This document shows, piece after piece, positions 51,531 through 63,547 of a stretch of 64,000 bases of DNA. The notes under the pieces are model-generated. The model was given only the letters and a program-made list of their open reading frames with translations, did not search any database and was not told where the DNA came from. Each line of letters starts with the position of its first letter. Position 1 is the first letter of the stretch. Source of the DNA: Talinum fruticosum (lineage: Eukaryota > Streptophyta > Magnoliopsida > Caryophyllales > Talinaceae); NCBI GenBank assembly GCA_021018815.1, contig JAITYX010000002.1, positions 12,865,001-12,929,000 on the forward strand, read 5' to 3'. Made by a program: the position numbers and the translations under genes.

Positions 51531-53540
51531 AAGTTTCGTCCTCGAAACTTGAGCCTTCGTAATGAGGCTTGAAAACTTAACTTAAAATAAGTGGGGGTAT
51601 TAGTTTCTCGGGTTTTCCTCAATTTCCCCATGTGGCTTCCTCGAGACTGTATGGTTAGTCCACAGTACTTTTCCTCCTAAGGAAATGCTTTTATTGCGAA
51701 CTTTCTTGACCTTGTAACCCAACATTTGCACTGAAACTTTTCATACATTAAATTTTTAATAATTTCCAGTAGCTCTGTCACAATATCATGATTTGGAATG
51801 GGTATATGCCGTCCGAGCTGCTAGATATGAAAAACGTTATTCTCATATTTGGGTTTAGATGAAATAGCTATACTTATATATATGATAATGGATTGCACTT
51901 CTTTATAACCTCATGTAGCCCAATATACTTAGGACTCGACTTTTCCTTAACTTTGAATCTTTGACCCCCTTTTAGTAAGACACTTCAAAAATACTTTTAC
52001 CTTTATAGCTCATTGTCGCTTTAAGTCTTCTTGATGTGGTCCTAAATCTTGCTAATCTTTTCAGTTGTTTCTTAGGTCCACTTAGACCCATAGTCAAGGT
52101 GTTGCTCCACTCACTTTCACATAACGAGGTTCCGTATTTCCTCCAATACAATGCCTCAAACGGAGCGATTTTATCGATGACTCGATAATGGTATTATAAG
52201 ATAAATTCACCAAAGATAAATCGGTTTCTGCTTTATTGAAAAACCGTACATCCAAGCTCTCGGTATATCTTCTCATATTTAATTAACTCTTTCGAGTGTG
52301 TCCTATCGTCCCTGGATGGTATGAACTATCAACATTGAGTTTAGTCGAAAAAGGTTACTATAGAGCTTACCAGAATGTATCCGGAACCTGTTATCGCTAT
52401 CGGATGTAATGTTTTTAGGTATTTCCATGTAACCTAGTGACTTCTTTGGTGTATAGGTGTGTCAATATCTCTGCATTCTATATGTCATGTGTTGGTACAA
52501 AATCCGTAGATTTCATAAATTAATCAACAATCGCTCAAACATTTTTTTGTTGAAGCAATAATAGGTAATCTTATGACAACATTCATTGAAATTGAATCTC
52601 ATCTCCATGTAGAAATCTCCAAAGATCTCAATTCACCAATACAACATTGATATCTCTTTTCATATTGTCTTCTCCAACGTTCGGTTTTAATCATTTGATG
52701 ATTGGAACACTTATTTACATATTCTGTAATATCCTTTTCACATTACTCCCCTAAAAACATTGTTTCAAGTCTTTATACCACTTGTTCCTCTTAGATGTAC
52801 CAAATATTGTGGATTATGTGCTTCCTCAAGAGTTTCCTTTTCAATTTCTCTTTCTTCAATAAACAAAATTGATTTTGAAACCTTAAGGTTCCCCCTCGCG
52901 TATTCCTTGAAACCATGAGATTTTTCCTTTTTATATCTTTCTTAATCCTTTCCATCCCGACATCACCGTCTTGGCCTAACTGAATACCCTTCATGGTTAT
53001 ATATATATTATACCTCTATCGCAGCTAGGGACCCATTCATTTGTTCATGTGAGACTCGACTCAATACTTATAGTGTGGAGGTTTCATATAACCACAAGCT
53101 AAGTTGTCATTATTACATTCAACTTGTGTTTTGTCTCCGTACTCCACGCATTTGACACTATATTCATTTTCATTAGGCGATATTATACTTGTAAGTTGTA
53201 ACCCCAAAGTAATTCTTCTAACAGACATTGCCTCAGATTGACCTTCTTTAGGGTACATTTGTACTTCAAACTCCAATGGTCAATATAAATCTTACATGTT
53301 ACCCCATACAAGTAATGCCTCCAAATATTTGAAACAAAACAACAAGTAACCCACTTAACTTCGTGAGTAGGACCAATCTTTTCACATAGTTTCAGTTGTT
53401 GAGATGTATACGCTATGACCTTATCGTCTTGTATTGATACGCATCCTAACCTGTTTTTAAACGTCTCACTATAGATGGTATACTTTTTACCTTCCCTGAG
53501 CAAGGTAAGAATTTGAGTTATGGGTGACCTTTTCTTCAAT
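51531..53540 (-). pseudogene. Degenerate pol remnant: RNase H and integrase
   Basis: Minus-strand fragments in order. An RNase H segment at 53539-53183 (recognisable YSETFKNRLGCV, YTSQQLK, WRHYLYG). A decayed zinc-binding integrase region near 52780-52640. Integrase-core traces near 52420-52100. A terminal segment near 51850-51530 resembles the C-terminal end of gypsy pol. Stops and frame changes interrupt every segment. Nothing here can be translated into an active enzyme. Confidence 0.75.
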
Positions 53541-53819
53541 TTCTAGAGTGTCTCTTCACATGGTATCATTAGGGCTCGACAATTCCCTTCTCTACAACTT
53601 TCTGTCCTTGTAGGAAAGTGTTTACTAAATGTTCAAGGCTACCACACACATACATTTATTACCATCTATTCAACAATTTGATACGGGCGCGATTTATTTG
53701 GCAACATTTTCCCCAAGATTCGGGGATGCTCAATGAGTGACCTCTGTTGAAACTAATAACATGTTTCTCTTGAACTATACTCTCACTTGTGTTGTTCAGC
53801 TCTCTTTGAGTCTCCGGAA

Positions 53820-54260
53820 TTTAAAGCCCTTAGTCCACTCTTCCATATAGTCCTTGACAATCTTTGATAGTTTAACTAGCAAGTTAATGTCGAATATGAT
53901 AGGCCAAGCCATCCCTAAATCTTAACATTTTCACCCTATCAATAATGAAAAGGTCTCGAGTCATATCTAGCTAACTCCATAAGTTTATTAGCGTACTCCA
54001 CTATTGTCATCTTGTAGTCCATTTTTAACTCTATGAACCCCCATTCTTTTCGTACACGAATTGCAAGTGGGTAAAATTTAGCTCTAACTCTTCCAGAAAG
54101 TTATCCCAAGCGAACTCACAACCTCATTTTTCATTGGGCTTCACCATATGTCCATTGCAATAATATATCCCTATACCTCTTTTCCTCAGGTGCAAATATC
54201 TTTTCCCTCTCCGATGAGTTAAGTTGCTCCCAACTTCTAATATAAAACATATTTAGGTAA
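53820..54260 (-). pseudogene. Degenerate gag remnant
   Basis: Minus-strand fragments such as MTIVEYANKLMELARY and MLRFRDGL match the usual retrotransposon gag core (a helix with EYxxxFxxLxRY, then a FxxGL motif). Several stops and shifts are present. Only about 280 bases separate it from the RNase H piece, so protease and reverse transcriptase have been deleted. Confidence 0.65.
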
Positions 54261-54893
54261 CTCACGCTTCTATTGTGCTTATATGATAAGTAACACCCAA
54301 TTGCACGTTAGATTATCATTCTCTCGAGATTCTTATCGATTGAGGAATCCTCGATCAAAGGGACTCCCAAGGGTTATTCCGATGCCGAGTTTGCTTTCTA
54401 ATTCCCACTTAAAGGTAACATAAGGGATTTCCTAAGAGAGTTTGGTATTTTCTAAAAATTTCGGCAGAGTTCCGTTTGTAATATGGCCTATCCCATAAAT
54501 TTAAAACCTTAAAACCCCGCATAAAAACCACAATATTACTCAACGAGTCACACGCTCGGAGTACACAACTCAACGGCCACACGCCGGAGTACAACCAATA
54601 TACATTAAAGCTTAAAACCACCCAAATGGCTCATAATACATCCGAAACAAAATTCATGAACTTAATTACAAGCTACAAAACTTAAAAGCATATGAAATGC
54701 ATGTCGAGCAACTTAAGTCATTACGTACATTGTTTATACTGAGCATCACCCAAAATTATATACCTTCATTCAATATTAGTTACACCGCATCCACAAATCC
54801 CAAAATAACAACTTGCGGAAATAATGGCCACATAGTTTTCCTAAAGGTCAAGTCATGACACCTTAAAATCCTATTGCTCACAAGTGATTTCTA
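54261..54893 (-). other. Retrotransposon leader, no clear coding content
   Basis: The region between the primer-binding site and the gag remnant has short frames only. One 70-codon minus frame (54621-54409) has no recognisable similarity. Confidence 0.5.
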
Positions 54894-54911
54894 AACCCGG
54901 CTCCGATACCA
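54894..54911 (-). promoter_or_regulatory. Primer-binding site for initiator-Met tRNA
   Basis: The minus strand reads TGGTATCGGAGCCGGGTT, three bases past the right LTR. It matches the usual plant TGGTATCAGAGC primer-binding site except for one base in that core. Confidence 0.88.
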
Positions 54912-54914
54912 CTT

Positions 54915-57602
54915 CGTAACGCCCCAATCACCATTACTTAATAATCCCTTCATTAGGGACTAATTCGTAATGTCGCAGCGGAAGGTAATAATCGAAGCGT
55001 TACCGCCGTCCTAAAAAAGGACAAGGCTAAATAATTGAAATAAAATGAAGTACGGTTTGGGCATCTACGGTTCTTTTTCAAAAATGTCTGTTAGGAGTAA
55101 CTACTTAATACCCAAGTAGCTATGTCATCCCAAAATACAGTTTACGGGTTTAGCAATGCAATATTTATACAATCTAGACTTTTGTCTAATCCACAAGATA
55201 ATGTACAACGATTTTCCCAAGGCCATACCTAACCCTGGTTGAAGGTAAAATCACCGTGGGCGTCTATATACCTTCAGCTTTGCGAATGCCACGTGGCTGG
55301 CTAAGGTTTGCCTTCGTCGGACTTAATAAATGGTTGATTGTTCGCCAATGCTTCTTCCTAAAACAAAAACAGTAAAATATTTGGAAAAGTGAGTCGAAAC
55401 TCGATACGAACATTCCTGCACTCGTAAAATAACTTTGAACAATATATTGATTGAGCGCGCGCATTTCAATTCATTTTAGTTTGAAATCGGGGGAGAGAAT
55501 ATGAGTAAAACATGCTTGCCGGTTATTATCCGGAAGTGGAGCCCCTTGGTAATTGATACGATCGTTGAACAGGTGTCACCCCCGGCCGATCGATAACCCG
55601 AGTTGACGCCGCGCGGTATAATTGGCGGGCCTAAGCCCTTGGTAATTGATAATTGGGCGGGGACCACTTAATTAGGTGGCAAAACTTGCCTTGTAAATGA
55701 TTCATTGTTATTTGTATATATGAGAAATGTTGAAATTTGATAAAACATGTGAATTTTTGAAAGGTACGAGCAATGAACGTACCTGAATTGAGAGTATTTG
55801 TTTCTCCCCTTTTGCAGAAATTTGAGTTATCGGCTATTCGGCAACGGAAGTGGCCTCGACTCCGTTTAAAATGGATTTCTAGGGTTAATAATGTTTTCTT
55901 GAATTTTAATGCTTGAATTTGTATAAGCTTTAACAATGTAATTCATTTCTTATATTCGTATGAAAATCGATTAAACTTATGTTTGTATTACTTAGCTTTA
56001 CTGCGTTTATTGAATATAATTTATATTAATTAAAGAAGTTGATTAGGCTATTTAGATACTCGATGATTTTGGTGTAATTTATTTTGTTAGTGGCTTTGGA
56101 TTGAAAATGGTGAATATATATATACGCGCCTAAACACTTATTTTTAATTCTTTCCTCACTTCTCCCTTCTTTGCATTCAAACCCCATAGTTAAGCGATTA
56201 TTCAATCTACCGATGCCTTTCCATAGGTAGGCCTTATAATTACCCAAATTGCTCAAAATTTCATTCGTATACCAACTTAAGGTCATGAGCCTTATTCTCA
56301 CAATAACATTCACATTCACAATCGCAATTGGGCAAACCTAACGCTCAATTATTTTCTATGCCTCGTACATTTGTACATTATCAAATTTCAACTTCTACGC
56401 ACACCTTCTCCTTCGTTTGCTCAATTATTTCCAAAATGTAATAGTTCCACCAAATTGTTCCATTTGCTAATGAAACCTCCTCAATCTCATTCGTTAATTC
56501 ATAATTTCCCAAAAAGAACCACATTCATTCACATTCGTTCAATTAATTCACCACTAACACCAACCCAAATCCTCCATGCCAATTCGAATTCTCCCAGTTT
56601 AATCTTTAACTTTACTCCCCAAACATATTTATGAATCAAATAACTCAATTTCACAATTATAATTGCTCAAATAGATAACGAACTTGATGATTTTAGGTTT
56701 AGGTCAGTTACCTTTGAATTCACTGAGCTGGAAGCCGGGAGCAAGAGCAGGGCGTGGTGGTGCGTGGCGGCTGCCCGGCGACCCTTGAGCATGGGACGGC
56801 GGCTGGCTCCGGCAGCCGTTGCTACTTGTGGGTGGTCGACAGGCGGCCCGCGGCGAGGTGGAGGCAGATGGGGAGACAGAGCACGCGAGGGAGGCAGAGC
56901 GATAGCGTGAGAGGGGAGGCCGGTAGCCTCGGCCGGTGCTAGCGCCGGCGTTCGTCCGGCGTTAGCGGTACCCGGTCGCCGGAACCGGCGTGACCGGGGC
57001 TTGGAGAGGCAGAGCAACGACGGGGAGAGGCAGGGGAACGCGAGGGAGCGAGAGAGAGAGACCCCGCACGGGAGGCGAGCTCGCGCCTGCCGGGACAGTG
57101 CCAACGCCGCCTTGTTGCCGGCGTTGGTGGCGCTTGGTGGCCGGGCTGTGAGCCGGCAGCAGCAGAGCGAGAGGCAGAGAGGGAAATGGAGGAGGAAACC
57201 GAGAGGAAGCAGGGGAAGACGGGAGGAGCAGGAGCACGAGAGAGGAATGCCCGAAATATATTTAAGCCGCCTCAAAAATCCGAGAGAATCCCTTCTCTGG
57301 ATTTTTCTTTAGAAAAATCCGATTTTATTATTTTGATTTATTTATTTATTTACTTATTTGGTTTTCTTTTATTGTTACTTTTAATTTTGTTTTTAATAAC
57401 GATGCTCACGAATTAAAATCTTATTATGAGATTTTTATTAGGGCCACTTCGTCGCCTTAGCTGCACAACATACGGATAAAAATAGTTTAAATATAAGATA
57501 TCGAATTGAAGTGCACGCGCTCAATTATATAAATAGTGTAATTAATAAAATAAATCATGTGATTTAAAATAAATAATTGTGATTTAGGGTCGGGTTGTTA
57601 CA
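54915..57602 (-). repeat. 5' LTR (right copy)
   Basis: 2,688 bp. First base C instead of T; ends GTTACA. A minus-strand TATA-like element lies at about 57251-57265, so transcription would start in the following GC-rich section and run leftwards. Open frames inside (for example a 97-codon frame at 56026-56319, identical in the other LTR) are not supported as genes. Confidence 0.93.
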
Positions 57603-57607
57603 ATTCT
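57603..57607. other. Target-site duplication ATTCT, right copy
   Basis: Exact repeat of 48825-48829. The sequence beyond it continues the short C/T-rich repeats that precede the left LTR, as expected of an interrupted target. Confidence 0.9.
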
Positions 57608-58214
57608 CCCTCCCCTGTCTTCTATCCTTCTACTGGAATTATCCCGAATTGTTTTTCATTCTCCCTCCTCTCGTCTTCCGTCCTTCTACTCGGAATTGTA
57701 GATATAATTTTTCTAAATTGTGAGTTTGGATGGATATGAGGTGATTTGTGAAGTTCATATGTAAATGGAGGACAAAAGAATATGTAAAATTCTGCTTGAT
57801 GTATGAATCAGGTGGTAAGCCCAAAAAAAAAGGAAATTGAAACAAAGAAAAGAAAAAGAAATTGGTTAATAAAATCAAAACAAATGTACCGGGTGGCTTG
57901 ATTATTTGCGGAAGATTGATGCCCAAATATGAAGTTTCACAACAATTTTTCACGAGTAGTTTGCAAAACATTGAATCCGGTTAATGAAGGTGAGAGAAAT
58001 GGAGTGAAATGAAGTGAATATGAGGAGTTGAGAAAGAGTAGCAACACCGACGTGAAGGAAGTTAAGAGAGAGGAGGAAACCGACGGAGAACCGACAGGAG
58101 AGGGGTAGGAGAAGGACAATTATAACCCTAAAACGAAGCTAATAAAAGGGTAAAAATGGTAAAGCAAAATTTATACAAAGACAAAGTTCCTCTTCCCTTT
58201 ATATATAACATAGA
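57608..58214 (-). other. 5' part of the helicase-bearing Helitron
   Basis: Contains repeats of CCCGAATTG(T/G)TTTTCATTCT and CTCCCTCC plus short minus-strand frames (60 and 110 codons) without recognised domains. It ends at the proposed Helitron 5' terminus. Confidence 0.5.
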
Positions 58215-58653
58215 TATTTATTTATTTGTCCAAGTTCCAAACTTTATAACTTAGGCTTTATTTATTTTAAATTTTGTTATTATCCAAGGTAATTCATATA
58301 AGGAACCAAATTCATAATGTATCTTTATAATTATGCCACATAAAAAATAATTAACAAATTTGATAAAAAATAATTAACAAAAAAAATTATTTAAAAAAAA
58401 GGATACATAATTGGGGAGAGAGAGATAGAGAGAGAGAGAGAAATTAATGGTTGTGTAATTGCACGTAATTGGGGGGAGAGATAGAGAGAGAGAGAGAAAT
58501 TAATGGCTGTGTAATTGCACGTAATTGGAGAGAGGGGACAGACGGGTTACACGCCCGGGGAGGGGGAGCAAGAGGGGGTTAACTTGTAAGGATAAATTTG
58601 TCCAAAAAATTATACAACGACTAAATCCCTCTTTCCTTTATATATAACATAGA
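58215..58653 (-). mobile_element. Third Helitron 5' end, truncated copy
   Basis: TCTATGTTATATATAAAGG on the minus strand at 58653, with A before it, is almost identical to the 5' terminus at 58214. Following it (leftwards) are a GC-rich patch and a duplicated GA-rich unit. No matching 3' end was found, so it is either truncated or interrupted by the neighbouring Helitron. Confidence 0.5.
58409..58530. repeat. Two tandem GA-rich units of about 58 bp
   Basis: Each unit reads AATTGGGG, a GAGAGATAGAGAGA tract, AAATTAATGG(T/C)TGTGTAATTGCACGT. A third unit starts with AATTGGAGAGAG and then diverges. Confidence 0.8.
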
Positions 58654-61600
58654 TAGATATATGATGTTAAAATGGCAGAAAGCAGCAGCGTCGTCCTAGT
58701 TTTGGTAACGAATAAAATGAAAAGGGTAGGTGGGTGGGAAAGAAAGAAACATGCCTTTCTCTCTCTCTGTCTCTTGTTTTCTGCTCATGTGAGTTTCTTT
58801 TCTTTCTAGCCCTTATTCAACACGTTTCGTTTTATATTAATCATCCTTTGCTGATTCCGGCATTCGGCATCGTCATGCCTTTTATTATGTTCAAGTTATA
58901 CTTAGATCACATCACCATATTTCTTCTTCCTTTTTTTTTTTTTTCCCAAGGAATAAGCATATTTGGGAATTATGTAAAAACGTAATTAGGATCAGACCTT
59001 GTTAGATTTATTCTAGTAATTGTGCACCTTTTTTCAATCTACCAGCCCATTGAATTTATATAAAACCTTCGGTATTCAAACACATCAATTAATTGAAGTG
59101 TTCACTTTCAAAAAGTAATAAAAAAGAACACAAAAATATACATCTAGCAATCTAAAAAAACCCAGTTTGTGGACGAGATTAGCTAGTCATTTAGGTACAC
59201 AAAGTACTAGTCAAAGAGCATGCATTTTAATTGTATCCTTGTCTTGTCTCCTTCAAATAGGTATTACTGACATAAAATTGGCACCCATGCCCCATACGTT
59301 AACTTAGGAACAGTAGAAATTGCATCTTAATGGTTGGGTACGCTCATCGGATCCGCTGGCTCGTAACATCAGCGTCAATAATATATAGCATTTAAAGGCA
59401 CACTTATATATACGTAAGTAATCCTATACAGAATTTATTACAACTAAGGTCAATATAAGTGATAACCCCATCAATAATTGGATTATTCGTCGCCCAATTA
59501 TCTAATTTAGAATATCGAAACAATAAAAGTTTTATCACTCAACAAGTCTGAGTAACAATAGATTACAAACCAAGACTTAATTTGCTTAGCAATTTGACAA
59601 AGATAGGGATGAGTGCTAACAAATATATGATCGTACTCATAACCGCATCATGCCCCCAATGTTAACAACCTTAGGCCGATCAATAGTTCAATTAACAAAC
59701 CCATAAATCAAATTCTATAAAAAGTCCACAACTAAAAAGACAATTAAATGGTTTAAATAAATATTTTTTTGTGGCAAGATTCTTAATGTAAACCTAAGGT
59801 TTAATTAAAAATCCGTATAATTTTGTACGGGACTCGAATTGATAATCGTGTCGGACGCCCTATTTGAAAAGGAAACGAGAGACGAAAAAATAGAAAATTG
59901 TGGATATTATAATGTGATCAAAGTGGTGACTCTAAGCAAACGTAAAATAGCAGGCGACAAAAATATGGAAGCTGAGCTGTCATGTCCTTTGCGATCTCAT
60001 TAAATCAATATGATAAGCTTTTTGGCTTATAATAACTTACAATCATTGATAGGCAAGGGTTGTTCTTTTTAATAAGATACCATCATCAAGCTTTGTTAAT
60101 TACGGCAATCATCACGGTTCTCAAGTTTTCTACAACTTCTTCCTCCCTAAAATATAATTGTAATTAAGTTTTAACTAATTATAAACTTAAACTCAAATAC
60201 CATCATTTAATCCTTACTAATTTGTACCGTATAATGTTCAAAGCACTATATATAACAAAACTTACTAATTTCTGTATCTACAAATCAGACACACACGACG
60301 TGACGTAACTAGGGAGTTTTGTTTAGAAAATTTAAATCAACCAATCACAATAAATTGGTATATTTTAAATATATTTTTTGTTAATAAGAATACAATTTTT
60401 AAATTAATATATACTTAATTATTTGATTGATTCTATTTCTAATTGGCGTGGTAATAAATTATTGTGATAAAAAGGTGTTAAACCAATTTAACCTTCACTT
60501 TAAATTATTAATTTGTTGACCAACAAAAAAACTTTAAATTATTAATCACGAATCTAGTCATATGCAATATCATATGCTAGAAATGCTCTTGATATATATA
60601 TATATTAAAAAAATAAATAGAATAATATGGGATAGTAATTTTCTCAAAAAGTCTAGTTAAATTACTACAAATGTGCAATAAGATTTTGATTTTGTTTAAA
60701 ACGGTTTCGTTTTGTAGTGGGCAGGCACCAATGACCTAATCGTAATAATTGATTTTGTCTAGTCCGACCAAATGGCCCAATCTTCACCAGCCATCACACA
60801 TCATCATCAAAATCAATGTAGATTGTGGGCATCGCTGATGAATGCCGTAAAAGTATGTTTATGTTGATACTTGAATTCCAATCTCTTTCCCAGGGTTTAA
60901 CCTAATCGTCGTGTACTCAGTAGAAGCAAACCTTCGTTCACTGCCCAAAAAAATAAAAAAATTGAAATAGCGATGGATTTTTCGATAAAATTTGTCAAAT
61001 TTCGACGGAAATGTCGGTTTGAATTCCGCTCGTCGGTGCGAAGTTCCGACGGATCCGTCGGACCATTCCGACGGATCCGTTAGACAATTCCGATGGAAAT
61101 TCCCATCGAAATTTCAGTTGAAAAATTGTACGTCACTATTTTTGTGTTTTTGATAGTGATTTTTATTTAGATCCTCACTATTTATTGTTTGTATAAATTA
61201 AGAATTATTTTTATCGTCAAGTTATTTGGATATGTTAAAAGAGACGAAAAGAAGGTCATTTTTATCAGTTATATTAATGAATACATATTATTACAGTATT
61301 TTTAATTGATCAATTTAATATTTACATTTAAATTCCAAAATGTTTAATTTTATTTTGGCATTATGATGAATTGATAACTATTTGTTTTAACGCGGAATCA
61401 CTAAAACTATTTGTTGACTTTGGCTCATTTTCATATTCATGATAAAAAATAATAAAAAAAATTCTTCGCAATTAAGATTTTGATTTGTCACATGCAAATC
61501 ACAAGTGAAACACTCTAATGTAAAATGAAGGACAGCCCATTACATGCTGTCAGCAAAAAAATAAAAAATGAAATATTTTTATTTCCTTTGCATTTGATAG

Positions 61601-63438
61601 AAACGGTCTGTTCACCAGTTTATAATAAAAATGACAATAATATATGTATGTACATATTAGCCTCACCTTAATTGCCATATAGAATAATTTGCATGATCAT
61701 TTGGCCGTTTCGCATTAAGATTAACTAATAATGAATTATTAATCCAATTAAATAAAATGACTTTTTTATTTGGCAAAAGAGGGTCGAAGCTAAATAAATA
61801 TTAATGGCTATTCAGATGACTTAGGCTATGATTTTAAAAATATATAAATTTTAAACATGTAAATATAATTACATAAGAAAAAGCGAATATAACTACCATA
61901 AATACAGTAGTGAAAAAATAGTTGGCAGTATAGATGCTACATAAATTGAATGAACCAAGTGATTATTACCCTAATGGTAAACACTCGTACACTTTCATCT
62001 TCTCTATCGGGATTTGAACCTTGGTGGAGACAATTTCTTTGATAGTTGTGCAAGAAGTTGGGATGTGTTGTGGATTTGGACTTGGTATCTTTATATCATT
62101 ACCTCTTTCCTTGTGTTTTTAAGCCCAATTTAAATATATATATATATATATATATAAACTAAATGAAAGAAATTAAATGCCAAAATTTATTTTTCAAAAT
62201 CAAATCTCATATATATGACTATTTATTTATCTTTATATATTGTAATTCTAATTATTTTTTAAAAAAACTAGTCATTGTTTATGTCAGTTAACTTAACTAG
62301 TCATATAAAGACGTGGATTTTAATTTCATTTATATCAAACTTTGCATTTTATTCAAAAAAGAAAAATATGCTAGTTATTAAAGAATATAGTTGAGCTAAT
62401 TTAACTAATAAATTATTTACAAGATGTTTGTTTTGTTTTGTTGTATAAAAAAAGATTAGAAAGGGACATAAATGTTTCATAAGTATAGTAAATTCAGACA
62501 TTTAAAAAGACAAAATACGTGATTTGTTTAATGAAAGACTCGTCAACATATATATTATTACCATTCAACAAATCGTGGTTAATTGGCTTACCATGTTGTA
62601 GACTTCCATTATCTTCTGTGGCAAACGACTCTTCCCACAGATATAGTCTTCTGGGACAGACAACCCAAAAAAGGTTGCAACTTATCCTTCAAATGGGGAA
62701 AAAAAACAGACAGACCTCTTTGTCATTCTATATTGGAGCCTCTTCTCATTCTTCAGTTTAAATTAATTTTGTATAATTTATCTAACACTCGTAATCATTT
62801 ACTATCTAATCCTTTTTTTTTTTGTTTTTATGATAGTTAATTTTTATGAATCAAAGCTGAGATATTATTGACTAAAAATTATTGTAAATATATTTTAAAT
62901 ACTCCTAAAAGATATACTTTCGAGTGATAGATTATTGATTTAGGTCACAAAATAACTTTAGTTTTTCCTTCATCAAACCATCTATCGACATACAACGAAG
63001 TAGCGTAGTCGAACGTTATGGAAAACTATAATTGTTTCAATATAATTTGTGAAGGCAAGTGTTAAAATCCCTACCTAATTTAATATCAAATTTTATTATT
63101 TTTTTAATCTTCAAATACATAAAGCAAAACCAACACCATTTTCAAGAAAAAAAAAAAGGCGACCTAACCTTGCGTCCTTATGCACAACTTGAAAATATTT
63201 TATCAAGAAAATACAGTGGTCCCCGGGATAGGCGAAGGAGCAGCTTCCTTTTTGAGGAAGAATTTGTATATTTAGACCCCAAAAAAAAAAAAAAGAATGT
63301 GTATCCTTTTTAAAAAAATAAAAAGAATTTGCAAAGACTGTGTAAAAATCTGTCTTTAAATAATGTGACCCTCAATTCAAGACAGCGGGGGCGTCGGAGA
63401 AGGTACAAGCGAAATCACCAATCTCGCTTCCCTTCTCG
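58654..63438. other. Intergenic between the mobile-element island and the MFS gene
   Basis: AT-rich with only short chance frames. Contents: a palindromic inverted-repeat element at 60966-61140, a (TA)n run at about 62138-62157, and a sequence near 61950-62060 with a tRNA box-B-like GGTTCAAATCCCG on the minus strand. No gene recognised. Confidence 0.5.
60966..61140. mobile_element. Short palindromic inverted-repeat element
   Basis: Two arms of about 55-60 bp with AAATTTCGACGGAAAT-type motifs face each other, and the centre holds two TTCCGACGGATCCGT repeats, one a perfect 16-base palindrome (61046-61061). The outer ends read ATAGCGATGG and (inverted) ATAGTGACG. The repeated CCGACGG motif resembles subterminal repeats of CACTA-type elements. 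This assignment is a guess. Confidence 0.4.
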
Positions 63439-63461
63439 GTCTCTCTCTCTCTCTCTCTTGC
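63439..63461 (+). promoter_or_regulatory. (CT)n tract at the MFS gene core promoter or leader
   Basis: A CTCTCTCT run about 90-110 bases before the start codon. Such pyrimidine patches are common in plant core promoters and 5' leaders. Confidence 0.5.
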
Positions 63462-63547
63462 CCGTTCATTGTGAGCTTTGAGACAGACAGTCATAGTCGC
63501 GCCTTCCCGCCCCATCATCTTCTCCACTGAGGGACTCCATCATCACA

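Larger units (their letters stand above)
48830..57602 (-). mobile_element. Ty3/gypsy LTR retrotransposon, minus orientation, internally deleted
   Basis: 8,773 bp with two direct LTRs (48830-51513 and 54915-57602) beginning TGTAAC (CGTAAC in the right copy) and ending GTTACA, flanked by ATTCT duplications. The primer-binding site lies next to the right LTR and the polypurine tract next to the left, so transcription runs on the minus strand. The 3.4 kb interior holds broken pieces of gag, RNase H and integrase in the order gag-RNaseH-integrase, which is Ty3/gypsy. The end of pol resembles the Tekay/Del type, which also has long LTRs. Protease and most of reverse transcriptase are missing. Confidence 0.92.
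46163..58214 (-). mobile_element. Helicase-bearing Helitron, minus orientation, split by an LTR retrotransposon
   Basis: Minus-strand 3' end at 46163: a perfect TTGCACGAATTCGTGCAA palindrome, then ATCAAAGCTAG and T. The 5' end TCTATGTTATATATAAAGGG starts at 58214 with A before it. Removing the LTR element (48830-57602) and its 5-bp duplication leaves about 3.27 kb. It carries a PIF1-type helicase pseudogene but no Rep nuclease. A C/T-rich leader of short tandem repeats lies 5' of the helicase. Confidence 0.65.

Noticed and set aside
58409..58530. Regular short repeats considered as a CRISPR-like array
   Set aside because: Only two complete GA-rich tandem units without spacers, in a plant genome.
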